DNA from: Aquipseudomonas guryensis | Lineage (GTDB): Bacteria; Pseudomonadota; Gammaproteobacteria; Pseudomonadales; Pseudomonadaceae | Length of the DNA stretch: 64,000 bases | Direction: 5' to 3' | Assembly (NCBI RefSeq): GCF_014164785.1 | Contig: NZ_JACJFN010000002.1 | Location: 1 to 64,000 of the forward strand | Part shown: piece by piece, positions 55,271 through 64,000 of the stretch | Position numbering within the stretch: the first letter of the stretch is position 1 | Layout of the letters: every line of letters starts with the position of its first letter | Program-made: the position numbers and the translations under genes | The notes under the pieces: generated by a model | Databases searched by the model: none | Seen by the model: the letters and a program-made list of their open reading frames with translations, nothing else | Told to the model about the DNA's origin: nothing

Positions 55271-56365
55271 ATGACCGATTCACGCCGCTGGATGTGGCTG
55301 GCTGGGCTGGTGTTGTTCTGCTGGCTGCTGTATCTGCTGACACCGATTCTCTCGCCGTTCCTGGTGGCCATGCTGCTGGCCTACCTCGGCGACCCGCTGG
55401 TCGATCGTCTGGAACGGCACAAACTGTCGCGGACCTGGGCCGTGGTGCTGGTATTTAGCCTGTTCAGCCTGCTGTTGCTGATTCTCTTGCTGGTGCTGGT
55501 GCCCATGCTCGGTCGCCAGCTGATGCGCCTGTATGAGCTGGTGCCGCAGGTGCTCGACTGGCTGCAGCACCAGGCACTGCCCTGGACGCAGGCGCAGTTC
55601 GGCCTGGCCGAGGATTTCTGGCGGTTTGAACAGCTCAAAGCCGCGCTAAGCGAGCACCTGGGCAAGACCACCGATATTGCCGGCATGATTCTGGCTCAAG
55701 CCACGGCTTCCAGCCTGGCGTTGCTCGGTTGGCTCGGCAATCTGCTGTTGATTCCGGTAGTGGCCTTCTACCTGCTGCGCGACTGGGATGTGATGCTGGC
55801 CAAGCTGCGCGGCATGTTGCCAAGGGCCCGCGAAAGTTTCGTGGTGCAGCTGGTTGGCGAGTGCCATGAGGTACTCGGTGCCTTTATCCGTGGCCAACTG
55901 ATGGTGATGCTGGCGTTGGCTGGCATCTACGCCAGTGGCCTGATGCTGGTTGGCCTGGAGCTGGGGCTGTTGATCGGCGTGCTGGCCGGGTTGGCCAGCA
56001 TCGTGCCGTACATGGGCTTTATCGTCGGTTTTGGCGCGGCACTAGTGGCGGCGCTGTTCCAGTTCGGTGGCTTCGAGCTGTACCCGCTGATCGGTATCGC
56101 CGTGGTGTTTGGCATCGGCCAGTTGCTCGAAGGCATGCTGCTGACGCCCTGGCTGGTCGGTGACCGCATCGGCCTGCATCCGGTGGCGGTGATCTTCTCC
56201 ATCCTCGCCGGCGGCCAGCTGTTTGGCTTCACCGGCGTGCTGCTGGCCCTGCCCGTGGCGGCGATCATCATGGTTTTGCTGCGCCATGCTCATGATTTCT
56301 ATAAACTTTCCGATCTCTATGGTGAGCCCGGAGCAGGTTCTGACGAACCGCCCAACCCTGCATGA
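55271..56365 (+). CDS. AI-2E family transporter (PerM-like)
   Basis: This 364-residue inner-membrane protein has about eight helices. The family pattern is LTPILSPFLVAMLLAYLGDPLVDRLERHKLSRTWAVVLVF near the start, and GLASIVPYMGFIVGFGAALV and LLEGMLLTPWLVGDRIGLHPVAVIFSILAGGQLFGFTGVLLALPVAA at the end. Exporter or permease. The substrate is unclear despite the name. The last four bases overlap hda. Confidence 0.9.
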   Translation: MTDSRRWMWLAGLVLFCWLLYLLTPILSPFLVAMLLAYLGDPLVDRLERHKLSRTWAVVLVFSLFSLLLLILLLVLVPMLGRQLMRLYELVPQVLDWLQHQALPWTQAQFGLAEDFWRFEQLKAALSEHLGKTTDIAGMILAQATASSLALLGWLGNLLLIPVVAFYLLRDWDVMLAKLRGMLPRARESFVVQLVGECHEVLGAFIRGQLMVMLALAGIYASGLMLVGLELGLLIGVLAGLASIVPYMGFIVGFGAALVAALFQFGGFELYPLIGIAVVFGIGQLLEGMLLTPWLVGDRIGLHPVAVIFSILAGGQLFGFTGVLLALPVAAIIMVLLRHAHDFYKLSDLYGEPGAGSDEPPNPA

Positions 56366-57066
56366 TCCCGATTCAGCTGCCCCTGGGGGTGCGTCTGCGT
56401 GATGACGCCACCTTCGCTAACTATTATCCCGGCGCCAACGCGGCGGCCCTCGGCTATGCCGAGCGGCTGTGCGAGGCCGATGCGGGCTGGACCGAAAGCC
56501 TGATCTACCTCTGGGGTAGCGAGGGTGTCGGGCGCAGCCATCTGCTGCAGGCGGCCTGCCTGCGGTTTGAGCAGCGTGGCGAGTCGGTGGTCTACCTGCC
56601 ACTGGCCGAAGTGGCCGACTACGGCCCGGAGCTGCTCGACAACCTGGAGCAGTGCGAGCTGGTTTGCCTGGATGACCTAGAAGCGGTGGCCGGTCGGCCC
56701 GATTGGGAAGAAGCGCTGTTCCACCTGTTCAACCGCCTGCGCGACAGTGGTCGGCGCCTGCTGATTGCCGCCGCCGCCGCGCCACGCGAGTTGCCGATCG
56801 GTCTGGCCGACCTGCAGTCGCGCCTGACCCTGGCGCTGGTGTTCCAGCTGCATGCGCTGTCCGACGAGGACAAGCTGCGTGCCCTGCAGCTGCGTGCCTC
56901 GCGCCGCGGCCTGCACCTGACCGATGAAGTCGGACGCTTCATCCTCAACCGTGGCGAGCGCAGCATGAGTGCGCTGTTCGAACTGCTCGAACGCCTCGAC
57001 CAGGCCTCGCTGCAGGCCCAGCGCAAGCTGACCATTCCCTTCCTGAAAGAAGTCCTCGGCTGGTAG
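56362..57066 (+). CDS. hda: DnaA regulatory inactivator Hda
   Basis: This 234-residue DnaA-paralogue AAA+ protein, with the sliding clamp, promotes hydrolysis of ATP-DnaA to limit initiation. It has the clamp-binding start MIPIQLPLGVRLRDDATFANYYPG (QLPLGV), Walker A GSEGVGRSHLL (Lys of Walker A replaced, as in some Hda), Walker B VCLDDLE and the sensor ALQLRASRRGLHLTDEVGRFIL. ATG overlaps the PerM-family gene. Confidence 0.94.
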   Translation: MIPIQLPLGVRLRDDATFANYYPGANAAALGYAERLCEADAGWTESLIYLWGSEGVGRSHLLQAACLRFEQRGESVVYLPLAEVADYGPELLDNLEQCELVCLDDLEAVAGRPDWEEALFHLFNRLRDSGRRLLIAAAAAPRELPIGLADLQSRLTLALVFQLHALSDEDKLRALQLRASRRGLHLTDEVGRFILNRGERSMSALFELLERLDQASLQAQRKLTIPFLKEVLGW

Positions 57067-57072
57067 CGGCTG

Positions 57073-57755
57073 CTACGCGGGCGAGGCATCCAGATCCACG
57101 ACAAACTTCTTGATCGCTTGCGCGCAGGCTTCTGCACGGCTTTGCAGGATGAAGTGCGGCCCTTCCAGCACTATCTGGCGCAGATCACTGCAATGCCGGC
57201 TGAGACTGGCTGCGGCGTTGCGCGATACCAGGCGATCCTGCTGTGGCCACAGGTGCAGGGCGGGCAAAGCGAGTGGCTGGCTGGGCTCCTGCAATCGCGC
57301 CAGGCAGTGCAGGCGGGCCCGCAGCAGGGCGTCGGGCAACTGGCTGATTTCATCGCGCAGCAGGGCGAGCAGCGCCGGGCTGGCTTTTCGGCCGACACAG
57401 AACAGCTGCAACAGCTGATCATGGCTCAGCAGGCGCTTGGGCAACGGCAGATAGCGGCTGAGGGCTAGCAGCGGATGCGGGCGCCGGAGAAACGCGGCGG
57501 CGAAGATCACCCCGCGCAGACCGGACGGCTGGCGCAGGGCTATCTGGTAAGCCAGGTGCCCGGAGAAGGATTCCCCGAGCAAAACGAAGGGGCTGTCGCC
57601 AAGCTGCGGCAGCAGGGCGCTGACCAGGCTGTCGCTGTCCTGCGGGCCCTGCGTTGGCAGCTGCAGAGGCACAATCTGCACGTCATTCAGCCATGGCAAC
57701 AGTGGGGCGAACAGGCGGTTGCTGCCATTCAGACCTGGCAGCAACAGCAGGCGCA

Positions 57756-57756
<1 letters not shown>
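57073..57756 (-). CDS. Alpha/beta hydrolase
   Basis: This 227-residue enzyme has the elbow LLGESFSGHLA (Ser about residue 66), the early oxyanion region LLLPGLNGSNRLFAP, Asp in HLWPQQDRLVS and His in LEGPHFILQ. ATG at 57756 overlaps the end of the DUF2069 gene, so it is the last member of the arsC operon. Substrate unknown. Confidence 0.86.
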
Positions 57757-59114
<1,358 letters not shown>

Positions 59115-59200
59115 GGATGGGTCGCATCTGGCCTGAGGTGGGCGCTATTCTACCTGCCTCGGCGCGGATCAGCGCAGTTCGGCATGGCTAAGGAGAGGGA

Positions 59201-60424
59201 ATGCGTCAGCGCTTAGAGGATGTCACGGAGTTCTGGCGTTTCCTGGTTCAGCGCTTCTTTGCCGACCGTGCCACGCAGAGTGCCGCCGCGCTGACCTATA
59301 CCACCCTGTTCGCGGTGGTGCCGATGATGACCGTGACCTTCGCCATGCTTTCGGCGATTCCGGCCTTCCAGGACATGGGCGAGGAGATCCAGAGCTTTAT
59401 CTTCCGCAACTTCGTGCCGTCTTCCGGGGCCACGGTGCAGGAATACCTGCGCGAGTTCACCGTCCAGGCGCGCAAACTGACGTGGATCGGTGTGGTGCTG
59501 CTGGCGGTCACCGCGTTCATGATGCTGGTGACCATCGAGAAGGCCTTCAACACCATCTGGCGGGTGCGTCAGCCGCGCCGTGGGGTGTCCAGTTTCCTGC
59601 TGTATTGGGCGATCCTCAGCCTGGGTCCGCTGCTGCTTGGCGCCGGCTTTGCGATCAGCACCTATGTCACTTCGCTGTCGCTGCTGTCCGGGCCGGATGC
59701 TTTGATCGGCGCCAAGACCCTGCTCGGCTTTGCTCCGCTGCTGTCCAGCGTTGCCGCGTTTACCCTGATCTATGCGACGGTGCCGAATGCCCGGGTGCCG
59801 CTGCGCAATGCGCTGCTAGGCGGCTTGTTTACCGCCGTGCTGTTCGAGGTGGCCAAGGCGCTGTTCGGCCTGTTCGTCAGTCTGTTCCCCGGTTACCAGT
59901 TGATCTACGGCGCTTTTGCTACGGTGCCGTTGTTCCTGCTGTGGATCTATGTGTCCTGGCTGATCGTGTTGTTCGGCGCCGAACTGGTGTGCAACCTGTC
60001 GTCCTCGCGCCACTGGCGCCGCCGTGCCCTGCCACGGCTGTTGGTGTTGCTGGGGATTTTGCGGGTCTTTCACGAACGTCAGCTGCAGGGTGTGCCGGTG
60101 CGGCACACCGATGTGCAGCGCGAAGGCTGGCTGCTGCCGGAGGATGAGTGGGAGGAGGTCATCGACTTCCTCGAGCGCGAACACCTAGTCTGTCGGGTCA
60201 GCGGTGGCAGTGGCTGGGTGCTCAGTCGTGATCTGGAGCATTACACCCTGCACCAGCTGCTTAATCGCAGCCCCTGGCCCTTGCCTCGGCCAGGGCAACT
60301 GCCGGACAAGCTGGACGATGAAGTCTGGTACCCCGGCCTGCGCCGTGCCTTGGAGCTGCTCTATGAGGAGCAGGCTGCCTTGTTCGGCGGCAGCCTGGCG
60401 CAGTGGCTACGGGGAGCGGACTGA
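59201..60424 (+). CDS. YihY family inner-membrane protein
   Basis: This 407-residue protein has six helices and the YihY start [39 protein letters not shown], then [21 protein letters not shown] and [36 protein letters not shown]. It has a soluble C-terminal extension of about 130 residues with a winged-helix look ([36 protein letters not shown]). Role unknown, not RNase BN despite the old name. Confidence 0.91.
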   Translation: MRQRLEDVTEFWRFLVQRFFADRATQSAAALTYTTLFAVVPMMTVTFAMLSAIPAFQDMGEEIQSFIFRNFVPSSGATVQEYLREFTVQARKLTWIGVVLLAVTAFMMLVTIEKAFNTIWRVRQPRRGVSSFLLYWAILSLGPLLLGAGFAISTYVTSLSLLSGPDALIGAKTLLGFAPLLSSVAAFTLIYATVPNARVPLRNALLGGLFTAVLFEVAKALFGLFVSLFPGYQLIYGAFATVPLFLLWIYVSWLIVLFGAELVCNLSSSRHWRRRALPRLLVLLGILRVFHERQLQGVPVRHTDVQREGWLLPEDEWEEVIDFLEREHLVCRVSGGSGWVLSRDLEHYTLHQLLNRSPWPLPRPGQLPDKLDDEVWYPGLRRALELLYEEQAALFGGSLAQWLRGAD

Positions 60425-60531
60425 GTGACCGTTGGTCGGCTCGGATAATCAGCCGGCGCGCTTCACGAAGTTTTCACCTTTGCCCACATAATCTGAGGGC
60501 GTTGAATCTCCATGACGTAATGCTCCTTTGA

Positions 60532-60560
60532 CCCCGCCCTCGCGCGGGGTTTTCTTTTTT
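60532..60560 (+). terminator. Terminator after the YihY gene
   Basis: CCCCGCCCTCGCGCGGGG stem followed by a T-rich run, about 110 bases after the stop codon. Confidence 0.75.
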
Positions 60561-60655
60561 CTGGGTGGCAGTGCCTGTCGAGGGCGCGGAGTAGAGCGAT
60601 AGCACTCCTGTTTACCTGCGCTGGTGAGCTCGACAGTCATCCCTCAACCCCCGGA

Positions 60656-60692
60656 AACGAAAAAGCCCTGCAAGAGCAGGGCTTTTTCGTTT
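60656..60692 (-). terminator. Terminator of tRNA-Gly
   Basis: AACGAAAAAGCCCTGC with its complement, a 16-base-pair stem around a short loop, ends in T-rich sequence on both sides. It lies directly after the tRNA. Confidence 0.85.
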
Positions 60693-60697
60693 CGATC

Positions 60698-60771
60698 TGG
60701 AGCGGGTGAAGGGAATCGAACCCTCGTTATCAGCTTGGGAAGCTGGAGTAATGCCATTATACGACACCCGC
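60698..60771 (-). tRNA. tRNA-Gly (CCC)
   Basis: A 74-base cloverleaf with GCGGGTG...CACCCGCTCCA acceptor, T arm GGTTCGATTCC and the anticodon loop TTCCCAA, so the anticodon is CCC and it reads GGG. The CCA end is encoded. No other RNA gene is near. Confidence 0.95.
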
Positions 60772-60899
60772 TTTTGCGGGTGACTTTGTACCAGAATCGC
60801 CTGCGCAGGTGAAGCCACGGCGCGAGAAATACTCGTGGCGTGTCTGCCCCGGTGGCCGCAAGCAGAGGCGGGGCGGGCCTTGCTTGCAGCTGCCTGGGT

Positions 60900-61781
60900 T
60901 CAGCCGGCGAGGGCGGCGCTTTCCGGCATGGCCAGGTTGCGCTGGCGGTTGCTGAGCGGCTGTTGCAGGTAGCCCAGCAGCGTGTCGCGGGTCTGCAGCC
61001 AGGCGGCCTTGTGTTCCATGTCGAGGAAGTGACCGGCCTGGTCGATGCTGCGGAACTCGCTGTGGCGCACGTACTGGGCGAACAGGCGGGCATCCTCGAC
61101 CGTGGTGTATTCGTCCCACTCGCCGTTGACGAACAACATGGGAATCTCGATTTCCGCGGCGAAGCTGATGCAGGAGCGGCCTTCCATGTTCAGCACGTTT
61201 TCCACGTGGAAGCACATCTGCTGGTATTCGTAGATTTCCAGGCTGGTCACGTGGCGATGGTTGTAGCGCTTGTACAGCGAGGGCAGGTGCTTGCCGATGG
61301 TGCCGTTGAGCAGCAGCCCGGCATTCTCGCGGTCGCAGGCCTTCATCACCTCCACGCCGCGTTCCAGGTAGCCGAGCATGGCCTGGTTAGTGATCGGCGA
61401 GAACGAGTTGATCACCGCCCGCTCAATGCGCCGTGGTCGCCGCGCCAGGGCCTGCAGGGTGGCAATGCCGCCCCAGGAGAAGGACAGCACATGGTCGCAG
61501 GCGAAGTGTTCGACCAGTTCGAGGAGGATGTCGGCTTCCTCTTCGCGGGTCATCAGGCGCGAGTGGTCATTGTGTTCGCGTGACTGCCCGGCGTAGGGCA
61601 GGTCGAACAGCACCACGTTGAAATGCGGGTAGAGATAGCGGACGGTCTGGGCGAAGGACGCCGTTGTCGACAGTGAACCGTTGACCAGAATGATGGTGTG
61701 CTCGGCGCTGTCAGCGCGGTAGAACTCCGTGTAAACCCGGTATTGCCCCTGGATATCCAGCACAGCGCTTTCTGGTTTCAT
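60900..61781 (-). CDS. phaG: PhaG, 3-hydroxyacyl-ACP transferase/thioesterase
   Basis: This 293-residue alpha/beta hydrolase-fold enzyme links fatty acid synthesis to medium-chain PHA by releasing or transferring (R)-3-hydroxyacyl chains. VLDIQGQYRVYTEFYRAD, VNGSLSTTASFAQTVRYLYP, LSFSWGGIATLQALARRPRRIE (elbow Ser), NGEWDEYTTVEDARLFA and AGHFLDMEHK are all PhaG signatures. The related RhlA is close, but this set fits PhaG better. ATG at 61781. The 376-base gap before rsuA holds its promoter, which I cannot place. Confidence 0.93.
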   Translation of the reverse strand: MKPESAVLDIQGQYRVYTEFYRADSAEHTIILVNGSLSTTASFAQTVRYLYPHFNVVLFDLPYAGQSREHNDHSRLMTREEEADILLELVEHFACDHVLSFSWGGIATLQALARRPRRIERAVINSFSPITNQAMLGYLERGVEVMKACDRENAGLLLNGTIGKHLPSLYKRYNHRHVTSLEIYEYQQMCFHVENVLNMEGRSCISFAAEIEIPMLFVNGEWDEYTTVEDARLFAQYVRHSEFRSIDQAGHFLDMEHKAAWLQTRDTLLGYLQQPLSNRQRNLAMPESAALAG

Positions 61782-62157
61782 GATGCATGCCCCTGACGTG
61801 CAATTACGGACGCGCAGCGATAAACCGCAAGCTGCGCGAGCTTCAGGACAGGTAGGCATGCGCCTGTAAAGTGGGGGCCCTTGTCGACGGCTACAGTCTG
61901 TCGACAGGTGTTGTTATTGACGGGCTATTTCTCGGTTCGGGAATCGACCGGGTGGAATGCAGGCATTCCGTAGCGGTGCGATCGGGGGCAGTCCCGTTAC
62001 AGGTGCCGTGGCACCCTCAACCAAAAAAGTGTTCTTAGACTCTGTTTGCGACTTGCTGGTCACTTCCGGACCTTGGGTTTGATTCAAGCAGGCTTGTGTG
62101 ACCGAAGCAAGTCACTCTAATGGCTGATTTCCCAGCTTCTGCCGGACGGTCAGCGGG
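61782..62157. other. Intergenic region upstream of phaG
   Basis: No gene seen. It contains a palindrome GGTGCCGTGGCACC (62001-62014) and CTGTCGACAG (61898-61907). Regulation of phaG from this region is expected, but no site is assigned. Confidence 0.6.
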
Positions 62158-62850
62158 TTAAACCTGGGCGATTTCATCCGGGCTGAGCGCACGGTACTGA
62201 CCGGGTGCCAGGTTCCGGTCGAGTTGCAGCGTGCCCATGCGTTCGCGGTGCAGGCCGATGACCTTGTTCTGGAAGTGGCCGAACATGCGCTTGACCTGAT
62301 GGTAGCGACCTTCGTGCAGGGTCAGCAGGGCGCAGTGGCTGTCGAGAATCTGCAGTTCGGCGGGCAGGGTGGTGAGGTTCTCGTAGGCGAAGTACAGGCC
62401 CTGGGCGAACACCTCGATGTACTCGGGCGTGATCGGCTGTTCGGTCTGTACCCGGTAGACCTTGCCCAGGCGGCTGCGGGGTTCGGTGAGGCGGCGCGAC
62501 CACAGGCCGTCGTTGGTGATCAGCAGCAGGCCGCTGGTATTCAGGTCGAGGCGCCCACCAATATGCAGTTCGTGCTTGTCCGGCTCATCGAGCAGGTCGA
62601 GCACGGTGCGGTGCTCTGGATGCTCGGTGGCGCTGACCACGCCAACCGGCTTGTGCAGCATGAAGTAGCGCGCCGGCTTGCCGGCCTGCAGCAACTGGTC
62701 ATCCAGTTCGATACGGCTGAATTCACGCACTTCGCAGCGGCCATCGCTGATCGTTTGCCCATCGACCCGGATGTGCCCGCCGGCCAGCAGCAGACGCGCG
62801 TTGGCGCGGCTGAACTGCGGGAGGTTGCTGAGGAAGCGGTCGAGGCGCAC
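62158..62850 (-). CDS. rsuA: 16S rRNA pseudouridine(516) synthase
   Basis: This 230-residue enzyme has an N-terminal S4 domain (MRLDRFLSNLPQFSRANARLLLAGGHIRVDGQ) and the synthase domain with the catalytic Asp in GGRLDLNTSGLLLITNDG, LGKVYRV and HEGRYHQVKRMF. Modifies U516 of 16S rRNA. The start is at 62850, and the CWC protein gene ends four bases upstream, so it is cotranscribed. Confidence 0.95.
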   Translation of the reverse strand: MRLDRFLSNLPQFSRANARLLLAGGHIRVDGQTISDGRCEVREFSRIELDDQLLQAGKPARYFMLHKPVGVVSATEHPEHRTVLDLLDEPDKHELHIGGRLDLNTSGLLLITNDGLWSRRLTEPRSRLGKVYRVQTEQPITPEYIEVFAQGLYFAYENLTTLPAELQILDSHCALLTLHEGRYHQVKRMFGHFQNKVIGLHRERMGTLQLDRNLAPGQYRALSPDEIAQV

Positions 62851-62853
62851 GGC

Positions 62854-63063
62854 TCAGTCCGCTGGCTTGGGCTCGGCGGGCAGGCCTTGAGCGCAGCGTG
62901 GGCACAGGCAGGCCTGGTCGCGTTGTTCGGCCGGCAGGCTGTCGAGCACGGCCGGATCGACCGGGCTGTGAAAACACCAGCAGTCCTCCACGGCCTTTGG
63001 CTGGCTAGCCTGGGCGCAGCGGTTGAGCTGGCCGCAGCGTGGACAGCGGCTGGTGTCGGTCAT
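62854..63063 (-). CDS. Cysteine-rich CWC family protein
   Basis: This 69-residue protein has CPRCGQLNRCAQ, the CWC signature EDCWCF and a C-terminal CLCPRCAQ, all consistent with metal binding. Function unknown. It overlaps the upstream diguanylate cyclase gene by four bases. Confidence 0.9.
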   Translation of the reverse strand: MTDTSRCPRCGQLNRCAQASQPKAVEDCWCFHSPVDPAVLDSLPAEQRDQACLCPRCAQGLPAEPKPAD

Positions 63064-64000
63064 GCCTGCGGCTCGAAGGTTTCTTCGCAGACGCGATTGC
63101 GTCCGGACTGCTTGGCCCGGTATAGCGCGCGGTCGGCCCGGGCGATCAGGCGGTCGAGGGTGTCTTCGTCATGCAGTTCGGTGATGCCGATGCTGGTGCT
63201 GACCCTCAGGTTGACGCCGTTGAAGGGGAAGCTGCTGGCATCGCTCTGTTCGCGGATCTTCTCGGCCAGCAGGCGTGCCGTGCTGCTGCCGGTGTCCTTG
63301 AGCAGCAGGATGAATTCCTCGCCGCCCCAGCGGCAGATGATGTCGGACTGGCGCAGGTTGCTTTGCAGGTTCTGCGCAAAACCGCGCAGCACCTCGTCGC
63401 CAGCCAGGTGGCCGTGGGTGTCATTGAGCTGCTTGAAGTGGTCGAGGTCGATCAGCAGGGCGCTCAGCGGGCTCTGGTTGCGCTTGGCCTCCTGCAGCGC
63501 CTGGCCGGCCAGCAGGTTGAAGCCACGACGGTTGGGCAGGCCGGTGAGTACGTCGGTGGTGGCCAGGGTGGTGATGAAGTTCTGGTAGCGGCGCATGGCC
63601 AAATACACCAGCAACAGCACCAGACCGCTGATCAGTGCGCAGATCAGCAGGTTCAGGTAGAGGGTATGACGGATGCCGGCGAGGGCGCCTTCCTCGTGCT
63701 TGTCGACAAACAGGTACCAGTCCAGTTCAGGGATGAAGCGCACATTGAGGAAGTGGCCGCGATCATGCTCCTGGTACTTGAAGTTGCCACTCTTCGGCTG
63801 TGGCAGTTTGGCCATCAATGCTTCCAGCCCAGCCACGCTACTGAGCAACTGACCGGCCTTGGCGCCCAGCGGTCCGCCTTCGGCACCGGTGAGCATCAGG
63901 CGGCCTTGGCTGTCGACGAAGTACACGCTGCGCTCGTAGCGTTGCTGGTAGTCGTCGATCAGCTTGACCACCGCATCGACGGTGAGGCCGACGCCGGTAA
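63060..64000 (-). CDS. Diguanylate cyclase (partial, cut by window edge)
   Basis: The 3' part of a membrane-bound cyclase. The reading frame continues without interruption to the window end. It has part of a Cache-type sensor (VYFVDSQGRLMLTG, then NVRFIPELDWYLFVDKHEEGAL), a membrane helix (about 60 residues later, LLICALISGLVLLLVYLA) and a GGDEF domain with the active motif RWGGEEF, TDVLTGLPNRRGF and DLDHFKQLND. An I-site RxxD lies ahead of GGEEF (RQSD), so product inhibition is possible. It makes c-di-GMP in response to a periplasmic signal. Confidence 0.92.
   Translation of the reverse strand, partial: TGVGLTVDAVVKLIDDYQQRYERSVYFVDSQGRLMLTGAEGGPLGAKAGQLLSSVAGLEALMAKLPQPKSGNFKYQEHDRGHFLNVRFIPELDWYLFVDKHEEGALAGIRHTLYLNLLICALISGLVLLLVYLAMRRYQNFITTLATTDVLTGLPNRRGFNLLAGQALQEAKRNQSPLSALLIDLDHFKQLNDTHGHLAGDEVLRGFAQNLQSNLRQSDIICRWGGEEFILLLKDTGSSTARLLAEKIREQSDASSFPFNGVNLRVSTSIGITELHDEDTLDRLIARADRALYRAKQSGRNRVCEETFEPQA

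Noticed and set aside
60449..60640. Small minus-strand frame between the YihY gene and tRNA-Gly
   Set aside because: It spans a terminator, has no credible start signal and resembles no protein.

Overview
The window is chromosomal DNA of a Pseudomonas, probably of the mendocina/alcaligenes/stutzeri side of the genus. Gene content and order match Pseudomonas closely: ldhA-gacS-cysM-rlmD-relA-mazG, purM-purN, perM-like-hda, arsC-wrbA, phaG, and a fabH-like gene beside an ECF sigma gene. G+C is high except in the first 2.9 kb. That AT-richer stretch is the proximal end of a chromosomal integron.

Layout. 1-4024: a cassette array on the minus strand with six attC sites of 75-78 bp, five cassettes carrying mostly unknown proteins, one cassette without a convincing gene, a truncated seventh cassette, then attI and an intact integron integrase transcribed away from the array. 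4169-6631: rimO, a cytochrome b561 and two tandem initiator tRNA genes. 6768-7823: dinB. 7951-10455: a four-gene operon for a cysteine-rich copper-binding RiPP of the HvfA type (precursor, MNIO enzyme, partner protein, DoxX-like membrane protein) behind a candidate ECF-sigma promoter. 10694-12046: an OprO/OprP phosphate porin behind a clear Pho box. 12187-31928: mostly single genes, including a GNAT/FemAB-like protein, several lipoproteins, a 1038-residue class A PBP-like protein, a GST, an FMN-dependent glutamate-synthase-like protein, an M23 peptidase, MetR without MetE, a phosphopantetheinyl transferase, a likely small RNA and a dienelactone hydrolase.

32005-37236: a LysR regulator, a divergent agmatine-deiminase homologue and a polyamine-binding protein in line, then a DUF393 protein with paired TGTACA sites, a periplasmic solute-binding protein and a LysE exporter. 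37708-39689: KAS III-like enzyme, ECF sigma factor and zinc-finger anti-sigma factor in one operon. 39828-50879: META lipoprotein, ldhA, gacS, cysM, rlmD, relA, mazG and a DUF2058 protein. 51187-60424: Rof-like Rho inhibitor, DUF3108 protein, purN-purM, DUF2066 protein, PerM-family protein, hda, the overlapping arsC-wrbA-DUF2069-hydrolase operon and a YihY-family protein. 60698-64000: tRNA-Gly(CCC), phaG, rsuA, a CWC protein and a diguanylate cyclase cut by the window edge.

The most interesting parts are the HvfA-type RiPP operon and the integron array. The array includes a cassette protein that looks like a netrin/TIMP-type inhibitor domain. Smaller points of note are a likely small RNA at 28165-28309, a possible relic of metE next to metR, dispersed intergenic repeats, and a long hairpin between relA and mazG.
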